Assembly: GCA_003133645.1 (NCBI GenBank)
Contig: PKYI01000090.1
Location: 26,383-58,603 of the forward strand
Source: Acidobacteriota bacterium
GTDB lineage: Bacteria > Acidobacteriota > Thermoanaerobaculia > Thermoanaerobaculales > Thermoanaerobaculaceae
DNA: 32,221 nucleotides
Direction: 5' to 3'
In this document: one piece after another, positions 24,438-31,403 of the stretch
Position numbering within the stretch: the first letter of the stretch is position 1
How the letters are laid out: each line of letters starts with the position of its first letter
Made by a program: the position numbers and the translations under genes
The notes under the pieces: model-generated
Told to the model about the DNA's origin: nothing
What the model saw: only the letters and a program-made list of their open reading frames with translations
Databases searched by the model: none

Positions 24438-25618
24438 TGGATGAGCCCGACTTCCCTGCCCACCTTGGCAAAGGCGGCGAGCGCCCGCTCGAGCTGTGCC
24501 CGGGTATGCGTCGCCATGTACGACGTACGCAGCAGCGCCCGTCCGGGCGGCACCCCCGGCGACACCACGGGGTTCACGAACACGCCCTCCTCCTGCAGCC
24601 GCTTGGCCATGACGAACGCGAGGGTGTCATCACCGACCAGCACCGGGATCACGGGGGTGACGGATTCGCCGGTGTCGAAGCCGAGGGACTTGAACCCGGC
24701 GGCCATGAAGCGCGTGTTCTCCCACAGCCGTTCGCGGCGCTCGGGCTCGCGCTCGATGATCTCCAGCGCCTTGAGCACCGCCGCCACCGAGGCCGGCGGT
24801 GCCGCCGCCGAGAACATCATCGAGCGGGCGGTGTGCTTGATGTAGTCGACCACCTTGGCCTCGCCCGCGATGAACCCGCCGACGCTGGCCAGCGACTTTG
24901 AGAACGTGCCCATGATGAGGTCGACATCGTCCTCGAGGCCGAAGTGTTCGGCGGTGCCGCGGCCGTGCTTGCCAAGGACGCCGATGCCGTGCGCGTCGTC
25001 GACCATCACGCGGCACCCGTGCGGTTTCACCGCCTTGACGAGTCCGGGCAGATTGACGAGATCCCCTTCCATCGAGAACACGCCGTCCACCACCACCAGG
25101 GCGGCCCTCTTCGAGTCGTGGACCTCGAGCCTTCTGCCGAGGTCGTTCATGTCGTTGTGGTGGAACTTGACGACCGACCCGAACCCCAGCCTGGCCCCGT
25201 CGATGATGCAGGCGTGGTCGAGCTTGTCGAGGTACACGACGTCGCCGCGCTCGACGAGGCACGAAATCACGCCGAGGTTGACCTGGAAGCCGGTGGAGAA
25301 CGCCAGCGCCGCCGGCTTGCGCATGAACGCGGCCAGCTTCTCCTCGAGTTCGACGTGGATATCGAGGGTGCCGTTGAGGAAACGCGAACCTGCGCAGCCG
25401 GTGCCGTACTTCGCGATCGCATCCTGGGCCGCGCGCTTGACCTCGGGGTGGCTGGTGAGGCCGAGGTAGCTGTTGGAGCCCAGCATCACCACCCACTTGC
25501 CGTCGATCACGACCTCCGGATCCTGCCCCGACGAGATCGTGCGGAAGTAGGGGTAGAGGCCGGCTCTCTTGATCGCGTCCGCGGTGTCAAATTCGTAGCA
25601 CTTCTCGAAGATATCCAC
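24434..25618 (-). CDS. spt: Serine palmitoyltransferase (alpha-oxoamine synthase)
   Basis: A PLP enzyme that condenses L-serine with a fatty acyl thioester to 3-oxosphinganine, the first step of sphingolipid synthesis. The 394-residue length is normal. The PLP lysine is K241 in GTFSKSLASVGG; the DDAHGIGVLG and LDHACIIDGAR motifs are present. The stretch TGCAGSRFLNGTLDIHVELE is the form seen in bacterial serine palmitoyltransferases rather than glycine C-acetyltransferase (Kbl) or BioF. The only plausible start is the GTG at 25618, with GGAGG four bases upstream. It is coupled to the ceramide-synthase-like gene and 58 nt downstream of the SDR gene. Confidence 0.88.
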   Translation of the reverse strand: MDIFEKCYEFDTADAIKRAGLYPYFRTISSGQDPEVVIDGKWVVMLGSNSYLGLTSHPEVKRAAQDAIAKYGTGCAGSRFLNGTLDIHVELEEKLAAFMRKPAALAFSTGFQVNLGVISCLVERGDVVYLDKLDHACIIDGARLGFGSVVKFHHNDMNDLGRRLEVHDSKRAALVVVDGVFSMEGDLVNLPGLVKAVKPHGCRVMVDDAHGIGVLGKHGRGTAEHFGLEDDVDLIMGTFSKSLASVGGFIAGEAKVVDYIKHTARSMMFSAAAPPASVAAVLKALEIIEREPERRERLWENTRFMAAGFKSLGFDTGESVTPVIPVLVGDDTLAFVMAKRLQEEGVFVNPVVSPGVPPGRALLRTSYMATHTRAQLERALAAFAKVGREVGLIQ

Positions 25619-25676
25619 GCCGCCTCCAGGCCCTTCGCGGTTCCGACCGTTACGTCGTGCGCATGGTAACACGCCG

Positions 25677-26729
25677 CTAAATCCATCCGTGACGCCGGTA
25701 CCACGCCCAGGTCTCGACGGCACCGACGCTCAAGGGCACGTACCCTGACAGGCCGAGCGCCGCGAGCGAGGCCGCCGTGTGCGCCGACCAGTGGCGCCCC
25801 AGAAGTTCCCGCGCCTTGTCCGAGGTCAACGCGATCCGCCTCATTCCGACCTTCTGCAGGAGATCGCCCCCCAGGCCCAGAACGCGGACCACCGCGCCGG
25901 GAACTTCGACCACCCGGACCCGCAACCCGCCGCTTGCGGCAAGAGCACGCACGAGATCTGCCATCGCCATCGGCTCGGGCTCTCCGAGGTGGAACACGCG
26001 GCCGTCGGCGCCACCGGCGGCCGCCGCAAGGACCCCCCGCACCACGTCCGCGACATACGCCACGCTGACCCACCGCTCGCCGCCGGGGATCGGCACCAGG
26101 CCACGCGCCGCCATGCGAAAGAAGTGCAGCACGTCGATGTCGCGCGGGCCGTAGACCGCCGGTGGGCGAAGGATGACCCAGGGTCCGGCGTGCCCGCGTG
26201 CGGCCGCCTCTCCCGCCAGTTTGGAGCGCCCGTACGCCGAGATCGGGTGCGGTTCGTCCTCGGGCGCCGAGCCTGCGGGCTCCCGGCTCGGCCCCACAGC
26301 CGCGAGGGACGACACGTGGACGAGGCGGGCGGCAGGGGCCGCCCGGCCGAGCGCCGCGACGAGGTTCTCCGTCCCGACCCGGTTGACCCGGTCGAAGCGC
26401 GCCTCGCTCGCCGATCGCACCAGGCCGGCGAGGTGGATGACGGTGCCGCACCCAACCACCAGCTCGCCGAGCGCCCCGATGTCGTCGAGGCTGCCGCGAA
26501 CCGCGTCCGCCTTGGCCCCGTGCCGTTCCGCGAGACGTGTGGGATCGCGAACAAGCAGCCGCGGCCGGATCCCCGCCTCGATCAGCGCCGCGACGACGTG
26601 GGTCCCGACGAATCCGGTTGCTCCCGTCACCGCGACCGGCGGCACCACGGCCGGACACCAGGCTGCAAGTTCCTCGGGGCCGATCGCCGGCGGCAGGGCG
26701 CACCACGGCGACGCCTCGCTCCCGTTCAT
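25677..26729 (-). CDS. NAD(P)-dependent SDR epimerase-fold reductase, CerR-like
   Basis: An extended short-chain dehydrogenase of 350 residues with the cofactor motif GATGFVG (G36-x-x-G39-x-x-G42), catalytic S140/S141 and Y166-xxx-K170 (YGRSK). Residues 1-30 are an extra N-terminal stretch before the Rossmann fold. By motifs alone it could be a nucleotide-sugar epimerase or a 3-beta-HSD-type enzyme. Its place directly upstream of serine palmitoyltransferase matches CerR of Caulobacter, which reduces the 3-oxo group of the ceramide precursor, so that is the favoured role. The ATG at 26729 overlaps the upstream stop as ATGA. Confidence 0.75.
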   Translation of the reverse strand: MNGSEASPWCALPPAIGPEELAAWCPAVVPPVAVTGATGFVGTHVVAALIEAGIRPRLLVRDPTRLAERHGAKADAVRGSLDDIGALGELVVGCGTVIHLAGLVRSASEARFDRVNRVGTENLVAALGRAAPAARLVHVSSLAAVGPSREPAGSAPEDEPHPISAYGRSKLAGEAAARGHAGPWVILRPPAVYGPRDIDVLHFFRMAARGLVPIPGGERWVSVAYVADVVRGVLAAAAGGADGRVFHLGEPEPMAMADLVRALAASGGLRVRVVEVPGAVVRVLGLGGDLLQKVGMRRIALTSDKARELLGRHWSAHTAASLAALGLSGYVPLSVGAVETWAWYRRHGWI

Positions 26730-27229
26730 TCGCCCGTCCCCGGTTCCCTGTCCCCAGCCCCCTGCTCCTCGCAGTACTCCCCCCAGGTGTGGGGGGTCTC
26801 CCAGACGCGGACCCGTTCCAGCCGGACGGTATCCGGGACGCGGTAGATCGCGCCACCCGGCGTGCGAACTTCCATTCCAGGCCGGAACGCCCGGCCGATC
26901 GCGGCGAAAAGGTGCCTGGCGAGCACCTCGGTCGTGGGATCGCCCTCTTCGAGCAGGACGACCCGCTCGGCGAACGGTGCGAAGGCGTCCTTCAACGGGT
27001 CGCTGGCCGCGAGCAGCATGGCGTGGTCGAAGCGCTCCAGCTCGCGCGCGACGACCGTCTTGAGCGCCTTGTAATCGCACACCATGTCGTTGGCGTCCAG
27101 CGCGTCGGCCCGCAGCACGACCTCGATCCTCCGGGTATGCCCATGGGGAAACCGACACTTCTCCGGGTGCTTGGAAAGGCGGTGCCCCGACTCGATCTCG
27201 AAACGCCTGGCGATACGGTATGTTCCCAA
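26726..27229 (-). CDS. 6-pyruvoyl-tetrahydropterin synthase/QueD-family protein
   Basis: A zinc enzyme of the T-fold family acting on dihydroneopterin triphosphate, giving either 6-carboxytetrahydropterin (queuosine route) or 6-pyruvoyl-tetrahydropterin. Zinc-ligand histidines are visible in ESGHRL and FPHGHT, the catalytic Cys in EKCRF, and the later FDHAML and TTEVLARHL motifs. The TTG at 27229 is preferred (GGAGGG six bases upstream; product begins GTYRIARRFE), giving 167 residues; an ATG at 27304 would add 25 untypical residues. The final dozen residues are encoded by a heptad repeat and read as low-complexity Gly/Glu/Pro. Coupling to the ceramide genes is unexpected. No other queuosine or pterin gene is nearby. 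Confidence 0.82.
   Translation of the reverse strand: MGTYRIARRFEIESGHRLSKHPEKCRFPHGHTRRIEVVLRADALDANDMVCDYKALKTVVARELERFDHAMLLAASDPLKDAFAPFAERVVLLEEGDPTTEVLARHLFAAIGRAFRPGMEVRTPGGAIYRVPDTVRLERVRVWETPHTWGEYCEEQGAGDREPGTGE
26733..26767. repeat. Heptad repeats inside the QueD-like coding end
   Basis: Five 7-bp units in register on the plus strand: CCCGTCC, CCGGTTC, CCTGTCC, CCAGCCC, CCTGCTC. They lie within the coding sequence and encode its C-terminal tail just before the stop/start overlap with the SDR gene. The repeat family can therefore extend reading frames as well as fill spacers. Confidence 0.6.
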
Positions 27230-27334
27230 CTCCGCCCTCCGCACGCGGAAGTCTACAGGAACGGGCGCCGCAGCGGCCAAGGCAGCGCACCGGGCTACTG
27301 GCATAGGGCGCAGAAGGCGCGTGGTCCGCGGCGG

Positions 27335-27598
27335 CTAACGGGAGCCCTTCTTCGGGGGCACCAGCGGCGCCAGGTCCGGGACATGCTCGCGGAGAACGTA
27401 CTGGATCCCCACCCTCGTCCTCGGCGCCTTGCTGGTTCCGAGCTAGTAACCGGGCGTCTTCCCGCCGACCTGGAGATTTGCGCCGGTATCCATGAGAGGC
27501 CCGCATGCGCCCTTGTACTCGAGGCGTTGACCGTTCCTCTTGTCCAAGAGGAAGCCGGTGTAGGCGATGTTGGAGGACTGCTCCCTCTGCGTTTCCCA
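27335..27598 (-). pseudogene. Gene remnant with in-frame amber codon
   Basis: Read on the minus strand, SNIAYTGFLLDKRNGQRLEY...GGKTPGY meets a TAG at 27443-27445. The same frame then continues for 35 protein-like codons (LGTSKAPRTRVGIQYVL, then HVPDLAPLVPPKKGSR) to a natural-looking TAG at 27335-27337. No start codon or ribosome site precedes it. I read it as the 3' part of a decayed gene with a nonsense mutation. I do not recognise the family. It occupies most of the 400-nt gap between the QueD-like gene and the OmpA fragment, together with about 100 nt (27230-27334) of featureless DNA. Confidence 0.45.
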
Positions 27599-27630
27599 GC
27601 GCCCCCACCCGCGATGACGCCGCCGATTTC

Positions 27631-28146
27631 CTACTGCTTCACCAGCTCCACCCTGCGGTTCTTGGCCTTGCCGGCCTCGGTGTCGTTGGACGCGACGGGA
27701 GCATAGGGACCGCACCCGTAGGCCCGAAGGCGGCCCGCCGCGATGCCGTGGTCGCGGACGAGCGCCTGCATCACGGACTGCGCCCGGTCCTGGGAGAGCT
27801 TGAGGTTGTGGTCCACCGCCCCGATGGTGTCGGTGTGGCCCACGACGAAGATTTTCAGGTTTTGATCGGCCTGGAGGAGCTTGGCGATCTCCGCGATGGC
27901 CTGCGCCGAGTCGAGCTTGATGGTGGCGCTGTCCGTGTCGAACGTGATGCCGTAGACCGCGGCGTGGCCCGTGGCCCGGATGTCATTCCCGAAGACCTCG
28001 GCGTTGGCGACCACGTCCTGGTTCATGGCGTCCTTCTGGATGATACGCAGGCCGTATTTGCCGGTGAATTCAGCCCACACCTCGATCCAGAACTCTTTCC
28101 CGTCACGGCTTTGCAACAGGATACCCCCTGGCGGCACCGGGGACAA
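27631..28146 (-). pseudogene. OmpA-family C-terminal domain, N-terminally truncated
   Basis: About 110 residues form a complete OmpA/MotB peptidoglycan-binding domain: YGITFDTDSATIK, VVGHTDTIGAVDHNLKLS, DRAQSVMQAL, GYGP-like CGPYAPVASN and KNRRVELV, including the Asp and Arg that bind diaminopimelate. It is preceded by ~60 residues of a beta-rich region (FWIEVWAEFTGKYGLRII). There is no signal peptide and no ATG; only TTG codons at 28146 or 28116 could start it. The frame begins 9 nt after the stop of the E1 dehydrogenase. An outer-membrane anchor without export signal cannot work, so this is probably a 5'-deleted gene. A missed upstream frameshift is unlikely since the E1 gene occupies that DNA. 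Confidence 0.7.
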
Positions 28147-28155
28147 CGCCCGCGG

Positions 28156-30267
28156 TCAGTAGGCCAGGAGCTGCTTCATTGCGGAAAGGATCGTCTCGAC
28201 CTGCGGCAGGATCACGTCCTCCAGCACCGGCGCGTACGCCACGAAGCTGTCCTTCGCCGCGACCCGCCGGACCGGCGCGTCGAGGTGGGCGAACAGCTCG
28301 TCGGCGATACGGGCCGCGATCTCGGCGCCGTAGCCGAACGAGATGCAATCCTCATAGACCACGAGGGCCCGACCTGTCTTCTTCACCGAGGCCGCGACCG
28401 CCGGCCAGTCGTACGGCGAGAGGCTGCGCAGGTCGATGACCTCGACCTCGCCGCCGCCGGTGTCGGCGAGCCGTTTGGCCGCCTGGACCGCACGGACGAC
28501 CGTGGCGCCGTAGGTGATCACCGAGAGGTCGCTCCCGTTGCGCACGGTCGCCGCCTTGCCGAACGGGACGGTGTACTCCGGCCCGGGGTACGGGGCCTTG
28601 TTGTGCGTCTGCCGGTAGAGGTGCTTGTGCTCCAGGAAGATCACCGGGTCGTCACAGCGTATGGCCGTGCGCAGCAGGCCGTTGGCGTCGAGCGCGTTCG
28701 AGGGCATCACCACGCGCAAGCCGGGAATGTGGGTGAACAGCACCTCCCCCGATTGCGAGTGGTAGGGGCCGCCGCCCTTGAGATAGCCGCCCGCCGGCAC
28801 CCGCACCACGACACCTGCCGACCACTGCCCGCCCGAGCGCCACCGCAGGTTCGCGAGCTCGTTGCGGATCTGCATGTAGGCGGGCCAGATGTAGTCCAGG
28901 AACTGGATCTCGACAACCGGCTTGAGCCCGCGCATCGCCATGCCCACGGCACGGCCCACGATATTGGCCTCGGCCAGGGGCGAGTTGAACACGCGCCGCG
29001 CGCCGTACAGGCGTTGCAGCCCGAACGTGACCTTGAACACCCCGCCCTTGCCCTTGACCTCCGCCAGCGCCGACTCGTGCGAGGCGTCGGCGACGTCCTC
29101 GCCGAAGACGACGATGCGTTCGTCGCGGGCCATCTCGTCCCGGAGGCAGGCGTTGAGCAGGTCCACCATCGTCTTCGGGGAGGGATCGCCCGCCTCCGGC
29201 CGGCTCGCGAAACGGTCGGATGTCGGGTCCGGCTCCGACGAGTAGATCCAGTCCGCCCATCTCTCCGGCGCGGGCTGGGGCTGTTGCAGAGCGCGCTCGG
29301 CCGCCTCGTTGACCTCGGCCTGGATCTCGGCGTCGATGCGGTCGAGTTCCTCGCCGCTCACGCCGTAGTGCTCGACGAGCACCCTCGCCGTCGACCGGAT
29401 CGGGTCGCGTTCGGCCTCCCGTTCGCGCTCCGCGGCGGGCTTGTAGAGCCGCTCGTCGTCGGAGAGCGAATGCGAGTACGGCCTCACCACGTGGGCGTGG
29501 ACGAGCGCCGGCCCCTCCCCGGCCCGCACCTTCGCCACCGCCTGCCCCGCCACCCGGTATGACTCGACGAAATCGCAGCCGTCCACCTCGAAGATCGCCA
29601 GCCCGGGAAACCCACTCACCAACTTGGAGATCGAGCCGCCGGGCGTTTGCACGTCCACCGGAACGGAGATCGCGTACCCGTTGTCCTCGATGACATACAG
29701 CACCGGAAGCCGCATGCTGCAGGCGGTATTGAGCGACTCCCAGAACTCGCCCTGGGAGGTGGTGCCGTCGCCGAGGGAAACCCACACGACCTCGTCCGGC
29801 GCGACCTGCGCCCGCTCCGCCGCCTTCCCCATCGCGCGAATGTAGCGGCCCGCTTCGGCAAACCCCACGCCCTGGAGGCACTGGGTCCCGGTGGGCGAGG
29901 ACGGGCCGGCGAGGTGGAGGCGCTTCTGCCCGAAGTGGTTGGGCATCTGGCGGCCGGCGGAGTCGGGGCCGGCGGCGGCACCGGCGCTGCCGAGGAAGAT
30001 CTCGTACGGGGTCATCCCGAGGGCGATCGCGAGCGCGCGGTCGCGGTAGTAGGTGAAGAACCAGTCCTTCTCGGACGAGAGGTGGCGCGCCGCGGCCGCC
30101 AGGAAGCCCTCGTGGCCGACACCGTTGATCTGAAAGAAGACGAGGTTCTGCTGCTTGAGCTGGATCTCCTTGTCGTCGACCTTGCGCGAGGTGACCATCA
30201 CGCGGTAGGCGCTCAGGACCTCGCCCAGCGGCAGGGACCCGGGATCGTTCTTCGCGACCGTCGCCAT
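28156..30267 (-). CDS. 2-oxoacid dehydrogenase E1, fused alpha and beta subunits
   Basis: The thiamine-diphosphate E1 component that decarboxylates a 2-oxoacid (branched-chain type more likely than pyruvate) and acylates the lipoyl group of E2. The 703-residue chain holds the alpha part at about 1-350, with the ThDP motif GDG at 166-168 and DN at 195-196, and the beta part from about 370 ([28 protein letters not shown]) to the end. The fusion is in one uninterrupted frame. The ATG at 30267 has AGGAGG six bases upstream. No E2 or E3 gene lies in the window. Branched-chain acyl-CoA from this enzyme could prime iso-fatty acids, but a link to the ceramide genes is only speculation. Confidence 0.9.
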   Translation of the reverse strand: MATVAKNDPGSLPLGEVLSAYRVMVTSRKVDDKEIQLKQQNLVFFQINGVGHEGFLAAAARHLSSEKDWFFTYYRDRALAIALGMTPYEIFLGSAGAAAGPDSAGRQMPNHFGQKRLHLAGPSSPTGTQCLQGVGFAEAGRYIRAMGKAAERAQVAPDEVVWVSLGDGTTSQGEFWESLNTACSMRLPVLYVIEDNGYAISVPVDVQTPGGSISKLVSGFPGLAIFEVDGCDFVESYRVAGQAVAKVRAGEGPALVHAHVVRPYSHSLSDDERLYKPAAEREREAERDPIRSTARVLVEHYGVSGEELDRIDAEIQAEVNEAAERALQQPQPAPERWADWIYSSEPDPTSDRFASRPEAGDPSPKTMVDLLNACLRDEMARDERIVVFGEDVADASHESALAEVKGKGGVFKVTFGLQRLYGARRVFNSPLAEANIVGRAVGMAMRGLKPVVEIQFLDYIWPAYMQIRNELANLRWRSGGQWSAGVVVRVPAGGYLKGGGPYHSQSGEVLFTHIPGLRVVMPSNALDANGLLRTAIRCDDPVIFLEHKHLYRQTHNKAPYPGPEYTVPFGKAATVRNGSDLSVITYGATVVRAVQAAKRLADTGGGEVEVIDLRSLSPYDWPAVAASVKKTGRALVVYEDCISFGYGAEIAARIADELFAHLDAPVRRVAAKDSFVAYAPVLEDVILPQVETILSAMKQLLAY

Positions 30268-30363
30268 CTCCACCCTCCTCACTGCGCCCCGGCGTCCGTC
30301 CGGCGGCCGAGAACCTCCTCGCGTGGGGTCCCCATTGTACGCAGAATTCCTCCTCCACCCGCC

Positions 30364-30393
30364 GCATTCCCGGCCACTGCATTCCCGGCCACT
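30364..30393. repeat. 15-bp tandem duplication in a divergent spacer
   Basis: GCATTCCCGGCCACT occurs twice without a gap, about 50 bp upstream of the universal stress protein start and 100 bp upstream of the E1 gene. It may be a regulatory duplication or a replication slip. A TACAAT-like -10 for the E1 gene (minus strand, 30334-30339) lacks a good -35. Confidence 0.6.
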
Positions 30394-30440
30394 TGCGGCT
30401 TCCCCGCCTCCGGGTTACCTTGGACGCGAGGAGGCGCGCC

Positions 30441-31286
30441 ATGGTCAAGCACATCGCCGTTGGCCTCGACGGATCCGCAAACGCCGCAACCGCCCAGCGG
30501 CTGGCGATCGGGCTGGCCGGCCGGGTGGGCGGCGTGGTGCACGGCGTCCACGTGATCGACGCCACGTTCCTCGAAGGCGCCTTCATCACGGACATCTCCG
30601 GCTCGATGGGCTTCGAGCCGTTCCTGAACCTGCAGTCCCAGATGCGGGCCACGCTCGACGACGTCGCCGAGGTCATCCGCACCGACTTCAGCGAGCGCTG
30701 CGCCGCAGCGGGCGTCGAGGGCCACTTTCACCTCGAGCGCGCAGGCGTCGCGCACGGCGTCCTCACCGCCTCCAAGCTGGCGGATCTGCTGGTCGTGGGC
30801 CAGCGCGGCGTCAACGCGCGCTTCCACGAGGAAGCCCTGGGCGCCACGGCGGAAACGCTGCTGCGGCGCTCGGCCGTCCCGGTGCTGGTCGTGCCTCCGG
30901 AGGCCGTGTTGCCGGTCCGGCCGCTCGCCGCCTACGACAGCAGCCCGAAGGCCGTGCGCGCGCTGCAGCAAGCGGCGGAGCTGGCGCGCGCGCTGGCGCT
31001 CGGCCTCACGGTCGTTGTCGTCGATCTTCAGGAAGAACGCGGCCGGGCCCGCTTGAGCGAGGCCGAGCGCTACCTGGCGCCGTACGATGTGCGGGCGGAG
31101 TACACGTTCGTGCGCGGCGAGGCCGTCGAGCAGGAACTCCTGGCGCTGCTCGGATCCGACCGCCACGACCTCGTGTTCCTGGGCGCCCACGGACACCGCC
31201 GCATCGTCGAGCTGGTGCTCGGCTCGACCAGTCAGTACCTGGCGAGACGGTCCCCGGTTCCGGTCTGGTGCGTCACCCGCGTCTGA
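30441..31286 (+). CDS. Tandem-domain universal stress protein
   Basis: A 281-residue protein with two UspA domains. The first (4-148) starts KHIAVGLDGSANA and has a nucleotide-loop variant GQRGVNARFHEEALGAT. The second (about 158-281) ends with GAHGHRRIVELVLGST, which fits the G-2x-G-9x-G-S/T ATP-binding motif. The second domain thus probably binds ATP, while the first has a less canonical loop. Family members are cytoplasmic stress or energy-state sensors of unclear mechanism. The ATG at 30441 follows GAGGAGG. It is divergent from the E1 gene with 173 nt between. Confidence 0.88.
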   Translation: MVKHIAVGLDGSANAATAQRLAIGLAGRVGGVVHGVHVIDATFLEGAFITDISGSMGFEPFLNLQSQMRATLDDVAEVIRTDFSERCAAAGVEGHFHLERAGVAHGVLTASKLADLLVVGQRGVNARFHEEALGATAETLLRRSAVPVLVVPPEAVLPVRPLAAYDSSPKAVRALQQAAELARALALGLTVVVVDLQEERGRARLSEAERYLAPYDVRAEYTFVRGEAVEQELLALLGSDRHDLVFLGAHGHRRIVELVLGSTSQYLARRSPVPVWCVTRV

Positions 31287-31403
31287 GCGGGCGCCGCCGC
31301 CTGAAATCGACATCCGCTTCGCACCGCGGACCGCCGTCGTTCAGACGCCCGGCCGCGTCGGCGCGCCCCGTACGAGAGGCTAGAATGCGGCCCGGAGGGC
31401 GCC

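Noticed and set aside
24434-25618. Alternative call as glycine C-acetyltransferase (Kbl) or BioF
   Set aside because: The TGCAGSRFLNGTLDIH region and coupling to the ceramide-synthase-like gene fit serine palmitoyltransferase; Kbl has a different sequence there and normally neighbours tdh.
27443-27445. In-frame TAG read through as pyrrolysine
   Set aside because: No sign of pyrrolysine genes, no start codon for the frame, and it lies beside another truncated gene; simple decay is more likely.
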